Source: Flavobacterium lipolyticum (GTDB lineage: Bacteria; Bacteroidota; Bacteroidia; Flavobacteriales; Flavobacteriaceae). From it: a DNA stretch of 64,000 nucleotides. This document shows positions 52,636-61,533 of this stretch, one piece after another (within the stretch, counting starts at the first letter, position 1; each line of letters starts with the position of its first letter). The notes under the pieces are model-generated. The model searched no databases, was not told where the DNA came from, and worked only from the letters and a program-made list of their open reading frames with translations. The stretch spans positions 2,976,001-3,040,000 of the forward strand of contig NZ_JAJJMN010000001.1 of the NCBI RefSeq assembly GCF_020905335.1. The letters are read 5' to 3'. The position numbers were made by a program, and so were the translations under genes.

Positions 52636-53277
52636 ATGAAATATTTAAGCTTAACTATTTTGATTTTAATAGTGTCTTGTACAAAGAAAAATGAATCAGA
52701 AAATTTAAATAAGAAAGTTGAAGCTTTAAAAGTCGAAACTCCAATAAAATTAACAGACAAATCTGTAAAATTTTTATGGAGAGAAGATGAATATGACAAA
52801 GAATTAAAGGACACGGTTAATACAATTTTTATAAATAAAGAATATTCCAAAAACATTTCTGAACCTGAAAAAGCAGCCCTTGGATTTGTTGCAAGCTTTA
52901 TTGGAAGTGAATGTGATTGGGATGGAGAGCCAAATGAAAAACGTGATAATTTAAGTTGTAAAATTAATACTGCACTTAATATTGGTTATCAATGTTCAGA
53001 AGAACATTTAAGTTTTTTAAGAAAGTGGTTTAAAAATGATAAAAAACAGTTAGAGCGTTTAGCAGATTGTTCTGCTGTTCCGTTTACGGCAAGCTCTCAG
53101 GTAACATTTGATTACATAAATGTTGTAACTAAAGGTGATACAATCAAAATATCCTTTAAAGTAGTTGGTGCAAGCATGCGCACTCAGAGATCTTCGAGTT
53201 ATGAAGAAGAAGATACATTTGTTTTAAAGAAAGATAATTTGGTTTTGGTAAAATCTAATGAATCAGAAAGTAAATAA
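52636..53277 (+). CDS. Lipoprotein of unknown function
   Basis: The 213-aa protein has a lipoprotein signal (SLTILILIVSC, Cys about residue 15) and a C-terminal domain with several Cys (SECDWDG, LSCKINTA, YQCSEEHL, ADCSAVPF) that could form disulfides. The family is unknown. It could be a partner of a secreted protein, but nothing beyond location suggests it. Confidence 0.65.
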   Translation: MKYLSLTILILIVSCTKKNESENLNKKVEALKVETPIKLTDKSVKFLWREDEYDKELKDTVNTIFINKEYSKNISEPEKAALGFVASFIGSECDWDGEPNEKRDNLSCKINTALNIGYQCSEEHLSFLRKWFKNDKKQLERLADCSAVPFTASSQVTFDYINVVTKGDTIKISFKVVGASMRTQRSSSYEEEDTFVLKKDNLVLVKSNESESK

Positions 53278-53342
53278 TTTAAAAGTAATGATTAACTAGA
53301 AGAAGAAAAATAAAAGCTACACCAGCTTTCATGAGCGCGGCT

Positions 53343-53444
53343 TTATGACGTTTTCGTTTTTTTATCTAGATTTGTTTTTAAGAGATGTTGCGAAGTGAGA
53401 TACATTTGCATAGCATTCAGGAAGACACCAGGGAAAGTGAGGTA
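53343..53444. repeat. About 100-nt dispersed element, copy 2
   Basis: tttatgacgttttcgttttt and the following ctagatttgtttttaagaga match the copy at 51873-51974 over about 100 nt. It lies upstream of a small membrane gene. Confidence 0.6.
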
Positions 53445-53486
53445 ACATTAGTAAGAGATATTTAAAACTTTGACTTTAAAATATAA

Positions 53487-53762
53487 ATGAACATCTTAAA
53501 AAAGATAGCGGGAATTATAATAATAGTATTTGCAATTTTACTTTGTTTTCCTGCGATACATGTATTCCCAATTCTATTTGAAAATTGCAAGAAAAAATTT
53601 GAAGATGGGGTAGTAGGCGCTCCAGGCTACACAATTGGATTTCTTATTTGTTTTTTGTTTTATATTTTGATAACCTATTTTTTAATGAAATTTGGGTTGA
53701 AGTTAATTCGAAAGAAAAAAATGATTGCTAGAGTAATTGATGAAATTGGCACAGAAGAATAA
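53487..53762 (+). CDS. Small two-helix membrane protein
   Basis: The 91-aa protein has two hydrophobic helices (about residues 8-28 and 48-70) and a basic C terminus (LKLIRKKKMIARVIDEIG). No family is recognised. Confidence 0.6.
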   Translation: MNILKKIAGIIIIVFAILLCFPAIHVFPILFENCKKKFEDGVVGAPGYTIGFLICFLFYILITYFLMKFGLKLIRKKKMIARVIDEIGTEE

Positions 53763-53830
53763 TATATATGTTGTTAAAAACAGTTTCTCCCAGTCGTGAA
53801 CACAAAGTTTCTTCAGGGACGATTAAAAAC

Positions 53831-53862
53831 AAAAAAGCTTCAGATCTCTCTGAAGCTTTTTT
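53831..53862. terminator. Bidirectional terminator
   Basis: AAAAAAGCTTCAGA-tctc-TCTGAAGCTTTTTT is a perfect 14-bp stem with A/T tracts. It is near the convergent end of the M28 peptidase gene. Confidence 0.88.
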
Positions 53863-53867
53863 TTAGG

Positions 53868-53901
53868 AGTTCGTCGCGACGAAGACTCGAACCTGTGCAA
53901 T
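53868..53901 (-). other. tRNA 3'-end-like relic
   Basis: Read on the minus strand, CAGGTTCGAGTCTTCGTCGC looks like the T-arm and acceptor end of a tRNA (TTCGAGTC core), but no matching 5' half or anticodon stem is found. It sits right after a terminator of the same type as the one next to the intact tRNA-Glu. Confidence 0.35.
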
Positions 53902-53904
53902 GAT

Positions 53905-55218
53905 TTACTTACTTTGTTTTAATTGAGTAGTATTGACTCTTGTAGGGGTATCTTTTCCACTAATAATCGAAGAAGAGCTTAGTGCAATTGATTTTATGAT
54001 TTGGGTCATGTTATCAATATCTAAGGTTTCAAATTCATCGTCGGCTGTGTGATACGTAGGCTCATTATCCATTTTTGAAGTAGAAATGGTGTGAGCAGGA
54101 ACTCCAAGTCTGGCTAAAGTAGCGTTGTCTGAGCGGTAAAATAATTGTTGATCCGGATAAGGATCTGCATAAAAGTTAAAGTTTGTTCCGGTTAAATTAG
54201 TTTGTAAAATCTGCCCCATGTTCGACTTTTCGAAGCCTGTAATGTAAGCAGAGTTTTTACCCCATTTAGATTCTGTTCCTATCATTTCAATATTGAACAT
54301 CGCAATCACTTGTTCTGGCGCAAGCTGTTTAGAAAAATATTTGGCTCCATAACCACCTAATTCTTCCGCTGTAAATGTGGTAAAAATAATAGTACGCTCG
54401 TTGTTGTTTTGTTTTTTAAAATATTTAGCAAGCATAATTACTGCTGTTGTTCCGGCGGCATCATCATTAGCTCCATTATAAATAGAATCTGTTGCAGGAT
54501 GTGGAGCACCTTCTTCAGGAGTGCCTGTTCCTATGTGATCATAATGCCCTGAGAAAATCACATATTCATTTGGTTTGGTTTTTCCGGGTAATATTCCAAC
54601 AATATTATTCAATGCTTTTTTGGAGATTGTATTCGTCAATTCAGCAGAAAAAGTGGTTGCTTCTGTAGTGCCAAAAACAAACATAACTGTATTGTTTCCA
54701 GGATTAGAAGTTATTCGGTCAATATGTTGAATATTTGGTAAAATCTTATCAAATGAAGAGTCAACTAGTACCAAAAGATTTTTTGGACTTTTATAATATT
54801 CATTAAATTTCTCGCCAAAGTTGTCCCCTTTATTGATTTTTACAACAGAAGCATCGCTTTTTTCGGTTAAATAAACCTGAGGAAGGTAGGAGAAGGTTAC
54901 AACCTGATTGTTATTTATTTCTTTGCTATCAATGGTAATTTTTGAAGAAACAGCTTTAGAGGCAGTCATTGAGAATTCTTGTCTGTAATTCGCTGCTGCA
55001 TTGAAAGTTTGCAGGCCAATTTTTTTAAACTCTGATTCTATAAAAGCGGATGCTTTTTCAATACCGGGAGTAAAAGTTCTTCTGCCCTGCATATCATCAG
55101 CCGAAAGTATTTTCTCTATACGGGTTACCTCCTTGTTCGTAATAATTTTATCTATCGATTGTCCATGTACATTAAAACATTGACTTAGAACAAACATACT
55201 TACAATAATTTTTCTCAT
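53905..55218 (-). CDS. M28-family metallopeptidase (aminopeptidase), exported
   Basis: The 437-aa protein has a signal peptide (KIIVSMFVLSQCFNVHG). The zinc-binding residues follow M28 order: FSGHYDHIGTG, NGANDDAAGTTAVI, FTAEELGGYGAKYF (catalytic Glu), FNIEMIGT and YHTADDEFETLD. It would release N-terminal amino acids from peptides in the periplasm or outside. The family length (about 400-500 aa) is met. Confidence 0.92.
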   Translation of the reverse strand: MRKIIVSMFVLSQCFNVHGQSIDKIITNKEVTRIEKILSADDMQGRRTFTPGIEKASAFIESEFKKIGLQTFNAAANYRQEFSMTASKAVSSKITIDSKEINNNQVVTFSYLPQVYLTEKSDASVVKINKGDNFGEKFNEYYKSPKNLLVLVDSSFDKILPNIQHIDRITSNPGNNTVMFVFGTTEATTFSAELTNTISKKALNNIVGILPGKTKPNEYVIFSGHYDHIGTGTPEEGAPHPATDSIYNGANDDAAGTTAVIMLAKYFKKQNNNERTIIFTTFTAEELGGYGAKYFSKQLAPEQVIAMFNIEMIGTESKWGKNSAYITGFEKSNMGQILQTNLTGTNFNFYADPYPDQQLFYRSDNATLARLGVPAHTISTSKMDNEPTYHTADDEFETLDIDNMTQIIKSIALSSSSIISGKDTPTRVNTTQLKQSK

Positions 55219-55424
55219 ATTTTAGTTTTATAAATAAGGTTTTAGTTAATCCAAAAGTATGTTATTTATTTGCAAAACTTAGTGTTGGTAAAAGTTTTTA
55301 ATTAAAAAAACAGACAACATTATTAAACAAGATTAGTAAAAATGGGGATCATAAAGCCAGAATATAATTTTTATTTAAAATTTGATTATCAGCTTTTTTA
55401 ATTGTTTTCAGGTTGTCTGCGCTA

Positions 55425-55572
55425 TGCGAAGTGTTCATCTGCAACGCTGTGCAAATGTCCGTGACTTCGTACCCGCAAAGTGATTAAGTTTTTTGGTAGA
55501 AGATGTAATTTGGAAACGACTATTACTATAAATAGAATTAAGAAAAGTCAGAAGACTTTGTGTAGTGGGGTG
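55425..55572. repeat. About 150-nt dispersed intergenic repeat, second copy
   Basis: gcgaagtgttcatctgcaac, aaatgtccgtgacttcgtac, ccgcaaagtgattaagtttt and tagaagatgtaatttggaaa align with the full copy at 52366. The right end is shorter. Small ORFs in this region (for example 55480-55671) are not supported. Confidence 0.72.
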
Positions 55573-55580
55573 CTAAAACA

Positions 55581-55611
55581 AAAAAAGCTCCGGATTTCTC
55601 TGAAGCTTTTC
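55581..55611. terminator. Imperfect bidirectional terminator
   Basis: AAAAAAGCTCCGGA-ttt-CTCTGAAGCTTTT forms a stem with one mismatch and one wobble. It belongs to the same hairpin family as those at 40802, 46041 and 53831. Confidence 0.6.
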
Positions 55612-55777
55612 TCGTCGCAGGAAGCATTCAAATACCTAACCAATTTTTTGAAGATTATTATAGTATTATAGAATGCATGTCTTAATTTAATTGTTGCCTA
55701 TTATATGAATATTATTTTTATTAGATCAGAAATAGTTCTTTTTGGCTTTTATAGATCTATGAAAATATCCCGACAAG

Positions 55778-58264
55778 TTATTTTATCCCGAGATTTCCGT
55801 CAAACGTATTAAAGTCATCCTTTCTTTTGGGTTTAACAATTAATAAATTATAGAGTTGGTGACATATCGATTTTAATTCAACTAAGTTAGAATTGTCAAT
55901 TGCTTTTTCTCCTAATTGTATCAATTCGCCGTGTTTCGATTTGTCTTTAAAGACAGCTGCGTCTTCAAATCGAAAATAATAAAAATAATCTATGTAGCTT
56001 TCCTCTTGATTTTGATAAATGTTTTCTAACAGGTTTTCCAGTTCTTTTTTCTTTTTTCGAATCAAATATTTATTGTTAGACTGCAGCACTTCCTTTTCGT
56101 TTTTTATGATCTTTCCATACTCTTCTTTTTGACGAGGAGTACCTTTTTCGATATAAAAAGTAAGATTGTCTTTTATGTTATTGTATTCTTCAAGCTCAGA
56201 TAATATGTGTTTGTGTCGAATAAGATCATCAAATTCCTGAATGTAGATTTTTTTCAGTTCATCAATTTGATATTTTTTATCTGTAATAGCATCATTTTTA
56301 TTTTCCAATGCCTCATTATAAAGAACGGTCAACGATTCCTCAGATCTTTTTAACTTTGCTAAATATTCATAATTTTCGCTCTGTTCTTCACTTCTTATTT
56401 CTTCTAAAATTGTATCTAAAGCATTCTTAATTTCCAAGGATAATTTCTCGATAGAAATTTTTCTTTGATGCGGATTAAATACTTCACTTATTTCTAAATC
56501 AAGAGCACCGATATAAACGTCAATACTTAAATCTCGTGATTCCGAAACTTTAAAATTCAGTTCAATATCCATTCCTTTTAAAAGATCCTGCTCAAAATTA
56601 CTTCCGGATATTTCAATATACCCGATAGAGATATTACTGCCTACCATACTTCCGGCATTGCCTTCAACTACATTGATAATAAGTTTTTGGTCAGAATTTC
56701 TTAGTATGTTTTTAGAACAAGTTTTGTAAATTGTTCTCTTTAGAGGTAGAATATCGTTTTTCTTAAAGATAATTTCCATGTGGCTTTTTCCCGTTTCTTC
56801 GTCTAGTTCCAAACAAATGTCGTTGGGAATAGGTTGCCCTAGAATACTGTATAATCCGTTGGTGATTTTAATGTTAGCGTTGCTGAATACTTGTTTTTGC
56901 TGATTGTTGAATAAAAATAGTGTGAATTGATTGGTAGTCTTTTCTAATAAGGGAACAAACTCTGCTATTTTTTTATTTGCTTTCAGCAGGCCAGTGTCAA
57001 AACCGCCATCTGCTCTTGTAATTCTGTAATAACCATCAAATGATTCTTCCAAAAGAACAACAATTAGTTCTTCAGTATCTTTTGAATGTGGCTCGTAGAT
57101 GGTCTCAACCTGAATACTATTTTCTTCAGATACAGGGTCGTTTTCAATCTTTTGATTACTTAATTCTGACGGTTTTGAACCTGCATAATAAGCGGCTCCA
57201 ATCATTACTGCAGTTGTAGGATCCAAATTTGTTTCTACTTTAATTTGAGTTCTCTCCTGTAATTGTTGACGTATATAAGGAATATAGGTAGTGCCGCCGA
57301 CAAGTATAATACGCTCTATATCTGAAAATGTGAGATGATTTTCTGTAATTAGTTTTTCAACTAAATGAAAAGATTCTTCAAATTTAGGCTGGATGATTAG
57401 TTCCAATTCTGCTCGACTGATATCTAGATCGAATGAGATTGAAAGTTCATCAAAATCGATTTCAATACTTGAGACTTCTTTTATCGAAAGTTCTTTTTTT
57501 GCTTCCTCTGCTTTGTAAAGAAGTTCAAAAAAAAGTTTATTATATACGGGGTTTTCTTTAGAAGTTAGTTTTGACCAAAGATTATTTTCCTGAGTTTCCT
57601 TTTCGATTTTTGGGCATATTATTTTTTCTACAAATAGCGTATCTAAATCGACGCCTCCAAGGAAATTATTGCCTTTATGATCAAATACTTTGAGATCTCG
57701 CTCGTTGATGTTTACTAATGCGATGTCAAAAGTTCCTCCTCCAAAATCATAGACCAACCATTTTTTATCGGATGTAATTTCAATATTTAAGGAATTTGAA
57801 TATGCTAAACAAGCAGCGATAGGTTCCTGAAGCAAAACTATTTCTTCAAAACCTGCCTGATAACCAGCTTTTTTTGTGGCATTAGACTGGATCGTATCAA
57901 AAGAGGCCGGAATCGTAATGACAGCAGATTTTAAACTTTCCCCCTGAGCGAAATTAATTAATTCGTTCAAAACCATTGAAGACAATTCAACAGGACTGCA
58001 ATTTTTATCCAGATCTTTGATGAAATAAACTTCATCAGATCCCATTTTTCGTTTAAAAGAAGAGAATACATTTTCGGCATTTGTGGCGCTGTGTTCTCTT
58101 GCTTTTTCGCCTATTTGAATGCGCCCTTTTCGAAACGAAACTACAGAAGGAATAGTATCCTTGAATCCAACAGGATTTTTATAAATGTTGATTTTTCCAT
58201 TTTCGTACTTTGCAATTCCTGAATTCGTTGTTCCTAAATCAATTCCGATATTGATATTCTTCAT
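55778..58264 (-). CDS. Long Hsp70-family protein
   Basis: The 828-aa protein has an N-terminal Hsp70 ATPase domain: GIDLGTTNSGIAKYENG (phosphate 1), VYDFGGGTFDIALVN (phosphate 2) and RIILVGGTTYIPYIRQQLQE (adenosine). DnaK is about 610-640 aa; this protein has an extra, largely coiled-coil C terminus (about 600-800) after a beta region resembling the substrate-binding domain. It lies 10 nt downstream of a mini GrpE-like gene, so the two probably form a chaperone pair. Clients are unknown; the three divergent paralogs with membrane anchors are candidates. Confidence 0.9.
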   Translation of the reverse strand: MKNINIGIDLGTTNSGIAKYENGKINIYKNPVGFKDTIPSVVSFRKGRIQIGEKAREHSATNAENVFSSFKRKMGSDEVYFIKDLDKNCSPVELSSMVLNELINFAQGESLKSAVITIPASFDTIQSNATKKAGYQAGFEEIVLLQEPIAACLAYSNSLNIEITSDKKWLVYDFGGGTFDIALVNINERDLKVFDHKGNNFLGGVDLDTLFVEKIICPKIEKETQENNLWSKLTSKENPVYNKLFFELLYKAEEAKKELSIKEVSSIEIDFDELSISFDLDISRAELELIIQPKFEESFHLVEKLITENHLTFSDIERIILVGGTTYIPYIRQQLQERTQIKVETNLDPTTAVMIGAAYYAGSKPSELSNQKIENDPVSEENSIQVETIYEPHSKDTEELIVVLLEESFDGYYRITRADGGFDTGLLKANKKIAEFVPLLEKTTNQFTLFLFNNQQKQVFSNANIKITNGLYSILGQPIPNDICLELDEETGKSHMEIIFKKNDILPLKRTIYKTCSKNILRNSDQKLIINVVEGNAGSMVGSNISIGYIEISGSNFEQDLLKGMDIELNFKVSESRDLSIDVYIGALDLEISEVFNPHQRKISIEKLSLEIKNALDTILEEIRSEEQSENYEYLAKLKRSEESLTVLYNEALENKNDAITDKKYQIDELKKIYIQEFDDLIRHKHILSELEEYNNIKDNLTFYIEKGTPRQKEEYGKIIKNEKEVLQSNNKYLIRKKKKELENLLENIYQNQEESYIDYFYYFRFEDAAVFKDKSKHGELIQLGEKAIDNSNLVELKSICHQLYNLLIVKPKRKDDFNTFDGNLGIK

Positions 58265-58274
58265 AATGATGCTA

Positions 58275-58580
58275 TTATTCTACTATAACTACTGCTTTTT
58301 GAACCAGTTGCAGGGTGTCGTTTTCTGTTTTGTAAATTGTGGGTCTGATAACTTTGGTTATTTTCTTTGAATTTGAATTAAGAATATTGGCATCAATAGA
58401 GCTGTCTCTTTCATCATAATTTGTTCCCAAAGGATTTATAATTTTATATCCTTTTTCTTCCAATTCGTTATAAATTCTTTTTAGATTGCGCTCGAAACCG
58501 TTGAAGTTTTGTTCTAACGCTTTTTTTTCAATTTCAAACAGTTGGTTTATTATTACATTCATTTTAAAATTGGATTTCAT
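58275..58580 (-). CDS. Minimal GrpE-like protein, partner of the Hsp70
   Basis: The 101-aa protein begins with a helical stretch (FEIEKKALEQNFNGFERNLK) and ends with a short beta region: LEEKGYKIINPLGTNYDERD, then KVIRPTIYK...LVQKAVVIVE. The order matches the GrpE wing (GxxFDxxxH...V.....R.A.VVV), although the long N-terminal helix of normal GrpE (about 180-200 aa) is nearly absent. An ATG at 58562 is an alternative start. It would exchange nucleotide on the adjacent Hsp70. Confidence 0.6.
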   Translation of the reverse strand: MKSNFKMNVIINQLFEIEKKALEQNFNGFERNLKRIYNELEEKGYKIINPLGTNYDERDSSIDANILNSNSKKITKVIRPTIYKTENDTLQLVQKAVVIVE

Positions 58581-58663
58581 GAATGAGCAATTTACAATTT
58601 ATTTAATACGATATTAAGTATAAATATTATTTTTTATCAAAGCCTTAATTAATTTATAATACA

Positions 58664-59515
58664 ATGAATATCATTCAATTATTTTCTTTATTAGATATAA
58701 AAACCGATCAGATTTTAGCATTTGGTGCTGAGGATTATGTTCGAATTGAGAAAAAAATAAACTTCGAAAAAAAGATAAACCCGGAAATAGAAGCTAATAC
58801 AGGGCAAAATCTAATTATTGCATTAAAAAATTACAAAGAAGAATTACTGTTTGTAGCGTCAAATCATATTCTTTTTAGTTTTTTTACACATGATAATCAT
58901 TTCTCCAAAAAACATTTCTCAGATTATAAGCAGACTGTTTCTGATGAAAAAATGAAAGAGTTTATAGCTCTTTTTTTAGCGGCCGATTTGATTTCTTTTT
59001 TCAGTTTTAAACTCTCAAAAGGTTGGTTACACGATCTGGAAGACCTTGATCTTCTCTTAACTTTAAAAAGATATTTTCCCGAAGAGATTATTTATAAAAT
59101 GGGCTCACTTCTTTATTCTAAACTTGATTTTGCTATTTCTCAGTTAACTGCTTCTATTACTAATGATTTTTCTAATATTGAATATATTAAATATGGCACT
59201 TTTTATGATTTACTATCTCATTTTACAACATTTGAATTAGATCGAAAAATAGTTGTTTTATTAAATTTGGTTTCTGAACATTATACAAAAAGGACGGATA
59301 CTATTTTTTTTAGTTCTGTTCTAAAATCAATGGCATCTTATAAGGCTTATATTGAAGAAATAAGCAAATTATTGATCGAAAGTAGGGAAATTTTAATGAA
59401 ACCAAAAAAAACACATGAGAATAAAAAAACAGAGGAGAATACAAAAATAGATCTTGTTATAAAAATAATGCTTGCCATTCTCTTTCTTATGATAGTTTTG
59501 TACAAACTTAAATAG
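58664..59515 (+). CDS. Tail-anchored paralog 1 divergent from the Hsp70 pair
   Basis: The 283-aa protein is mostly helical. Conserved landmarks are IEKKINFEKKINPEIE, LIIALKNYKEELLFV, FSKKHFSDY, KRYFPEEIIYK and FYDLLSHF, all shared with the next gene. A charged linker precedes a C-terminal hydrophobic helix (VIKIMLAILFLMIVLYKLK), so it is a probable tail-anchored inner membrane protein. No catalytic motif is seen. It is first of three tandem paralogs. Confidence 0.72.
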   Translation: MNIIQLFSLLDIKTDQILAFGAEDYVRIEKKINFEKKINPEIEANTGQNLIIALKNYKEELLFVASNHILFSFFTHDNHFSKKHFSDYKQTVSDEKMKEFIALFLAADLISFFSFKLSKGWLHDLEDLDLLLTLKRYFPEEIIYKMGSLLYSKLDFAISQLTASITNDFSNIEYIKYGTFYDLLSHFTTFELDRKIVVLLNLVSEHYTKRTDTIFFSSVLKSMASYKAYIEEISKLLIESREILMKPKKTHENKKTEENTKIDLVIKIMLAILFLMIVLYKLK

Positions 59516-59564
59516 TAATAAAATTTATCTTTTGTTGAATGTTTTTCAAAAGAGTTGAAAATAT

Positions 59565-59572
59565 TATGTTTG
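59565..59572 (+). promoter_or_regulatory. Candidate -7 element of paralog 2
   Basis: TATGTTTG matches TAnnTTTG and lies 22 nt before the ATG. The same block (TATTATGTTTGT, then TTTTAAAA) recurs before paralog 3. A clear -33 TTTG is not seen here. Confidence 0.5.
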
Positions 59573-59594
59573 TGTTTTAAAAATAGATTTAAGA

Positions 59595-60431
59595 ATGAAC
59601 ATAATAGGGTTATTTGAAGAATTAAAGATCGATAAAAGCCATATTCTATTATTTTCTACAGAAGACATAATGCGAGTCGAAAAGCAGCTTAATGTAGAGA
59701 AAAGAATAAACCCGGAAATAGATTCTAAAACAAGTGAAAATTTAATTCTTGCATTGAAAGAATACAAAGAAGAATTGTTGTTTGTATTATCAAATCGTAT
59801 TTTGTTTAATTTTTTCACAGGGAACAATTTTTCAAAAAATCATTTTTCAAATTATGATTTGACTGTTTCAAATGAAAAAATGAAACACTTTATAGCTCTT
59901 TTTTTGGCAGAAGATTTGATTTCTTTTTTCAGTTTAAAACTATCAAAAGGCTGGTATCACTATTTAGAAAAACTTGATCTTCTATTAGATTTAAAAAGAT
60001 ATTTTCCAGAAGAGATTATTTACAAAATGGCATCACTTGTTTTTTCTAAATTAGATTTTGCTGTTTCTCAATTGACTGTTTTGACTACTAACGAGGTTTC
60101 AAATATCGTTTACATTAAATACAGAACTTTTTATGATTTATTATCTCATTTTGCAACGATTGAATCGGATCAAAAAATAAGTAATCTATTGTCATTGGTT
60201 ATTAAATTTTATAATAAAAAAGTGAATACTGTTTTTTTTACTTCGGTTATCGAAGCAATGTCATTTTATACTGCTTTTAATGAAAATATAAATGAAACTC
60301 TTGCTAAAAATAGGGATGCTGTGTCTGTGTTAAGAGAATCTGCTGACGATGTCGCAGCAACTCCAGTTATGAAAATAATACTTGCAGTGATTTGTGCTAT
60401 TTTGCCTTTTTTGGTAACTAAATGTTCTTAA
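59595..60431 (+). CDS. Tail-anchored paralog 2
   Basis: The 278-aa protein is closely related to paralog 1, sharing ALKEYKEELLFVLSNRILFN-like and KRYFPEEIIYKM segments, FKLSKGW-type motifs and FYDLLSHFAT. The C terminus (VMKIILAVICAILPFLVTKC) is again a hydrophobic anchor. The gene has its own -7-like box. Confidence 0.72.
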   Translation: MNIIGLFEELKIDKSHILLFSTEDIMRVEKQLNVEKRINPEIDSKTSENLILALKEYKEELLFVLSNRILFNFFTGNNFSKNHFSNYDLTVSNEKMKHFIALFLAEDLISFFSLKLSKGWYHYLEKLDLLLDLKRYFPEEIIYKMASLVFSKLDFAVSQLTVLTTNEVSNIVYIKYRTFYDLLSHFATIESDQKISNLLSLVIKFYNKKVNTVFFTSVIEAMSFYTAFNENINETLAKNRDAVSVLRESADDVAATPVMKIILAVICAILPFLVTKCS

Positions 60432-60452
60432 AATTATTCTTTATCTCATCTT

Positions 60453-60482
60453 TTGAAAAAGAGTTAAAAATACTATGTTTGT
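60453..60482 (+). promoter_or_regulatory. Promoter of paralog 3
   Basis: TTTG at 60453-60456 and TATGTTTG at 60475-60482 are 18 nt apart, an ideal Bacteroidota promoter. The ATG is 21 nt downstream of the -7 box, so the leader is very short. Confidence 0.65.
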
Positions 60483-60503
60483 TTTTTAAAATCAGGATTA
60501 AGC

Positions 60504-61349
60504 ATGAACATAATAGAATTATTTGAAGAATTAAAGATAGATAAAAACAATATTCTATTATTTTCACGAGAAGACATAATCCGAACAGAAAAACAGATTA
60601 ATATTGAGAAAAGAATAAATACGGATATAGATCTTAATGTTGCCAATAATCTGATTTTGGCTTTAAAAGAGTATCTTGACGAACTCTATTTTATAGTTTC
60701 AAACCGAGTTTTGTATAATCTTTTTTCGAAAAAAAATTACTCCAGGAATAATTTTCCTGCTCCTCAAAGAGAATATGATCCAGAAAAAATTCAGTCCTTC
60801 ATATATCAGTTTCTTAATGATGATTTAGTCCTGTTTTTCGATCAGCATTTATCTGAGAATAAATTTGATTGCATTTCGGATATTTTTACTTTTAAAGACT
60901 ATTTCCCTGAAGATGCACTTTTTCAATTAAATAAAAAACTAAGAGGGAAAATTGACTTTATACTTGTAAATTTAACAGAAATCAACTCGCCAAGTTTCTC
61001 GGCAATTCCCTACGCCGAATTTAGAAGTTTTTATGTTTTGCTGTCCTATTTCAGTTCTATCGAGATGGATGATAAAATCAGAAGTCTTGTAAATATAGCT
61101 TCGGAGCGTTACAATGTTAATAAATCATCTAATTTTTATTCGGCTTGTATAATCTCGATGCAGGGATATGTTGCTTACGATCCTGATTTAACAGACATTT
61201 TAACCAGTAATAGAGAAGCTGTTCTTTCTAATAGTAACGACAAAAACGTATCAGACAGTTCGTCAGGTTTATCCGGAAAAACTATCTTTTTTATAGTACT
61301 TGCTATTATAAAAATAGTATCTCTTTTTGCTAAATGCTCCAATCATTAA
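60504..61349 (+). CDS. Tail-anchored paralog 3 (diverged)
   Basis: The 281-aa protein shares the N terminus (MNIIELFEELKIDKNNILLF, almost as in paralog 2), then IEKRIN and LILALKEYLDELYF, but the middle is more diverged (QFLNDDLVLFFDQHL, FKDYFPEDAL). It ends with a Ser/Gly-rich linker and a hydrophobic anchor (GKTIFFIVLAIIKIVSLFAK). It is preceded by a strong promoter of its own. Confidence 0.7.
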   Translation: MNIIELFEELKIDKNNILLFSREDIIRTEKQINIEKRINTDIDLNVANNLILALKEYLDELYFIVSNRVLYNLFSKKNYSRNNFPAPQREYDPEKIQSFIYQFLNDDLVLFFDQHLSENKFDCISDIFTFKDYFPEDALFQLNKKLRGKIDFILVNLTEINSPSFSAIPYAEFRSFYVLLSYFSSIEMDDKIRSLVNIASERYNVNKSSNFYSACIISMQGYVAYDPDLTDILTSNREAVLSNSNDKNVSDSSSGLSGKTIFFIVLAIIKIVSLFAKCSNH

Positions 61350-61407
61350 TTTTTAAGTAACGAGCCAAATAATAGAGATAAGATCCTGAAATGGAGAATT
61401 TATGTAT

Positions 61408-61439
61408 AAAAAAACTCCAGATTTCTCTGAAGCTTTTTC
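61408..61439. terminator. Degenerate terminator after the paralog cluster
   Basis: AAAAAACTCCAGA-tttc-TCTGAAGCTTTTT is a stem with a missing base on one arm. It lies 60 nt after paralog 3 and belongs to the family of AGCTTCAGA hairpins in this window. Confidence 0.5.
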
Positions 61440-61502
61440 TTAGTAGTTCACCTCTGCTTTCCTTTGAATAAATTTAAAGTTTTTTATCTAATCCAGAGTA
61501 AA

Positions 61503-61531
61503 GGTGAATGTCTCTGACTTCGTACCCGCAA
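61503..61531. repeat. Fragment of the dispersed repeat
   Basis: ggtgaatgtctctgacttcg, then tacccgcaag, match the centre of the repeat copies at 52366 and 62201. It abuts the GNAT stop codon. Confidence 0.55.
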
Positions 61532-61533
61532 GA

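Noticed and set aside
55480..55671. Plus-strand ORF of 63 codons
   Set aside because: It overlaps a dispersed repeat and a terminator hairpin, so it is not a credible gene.
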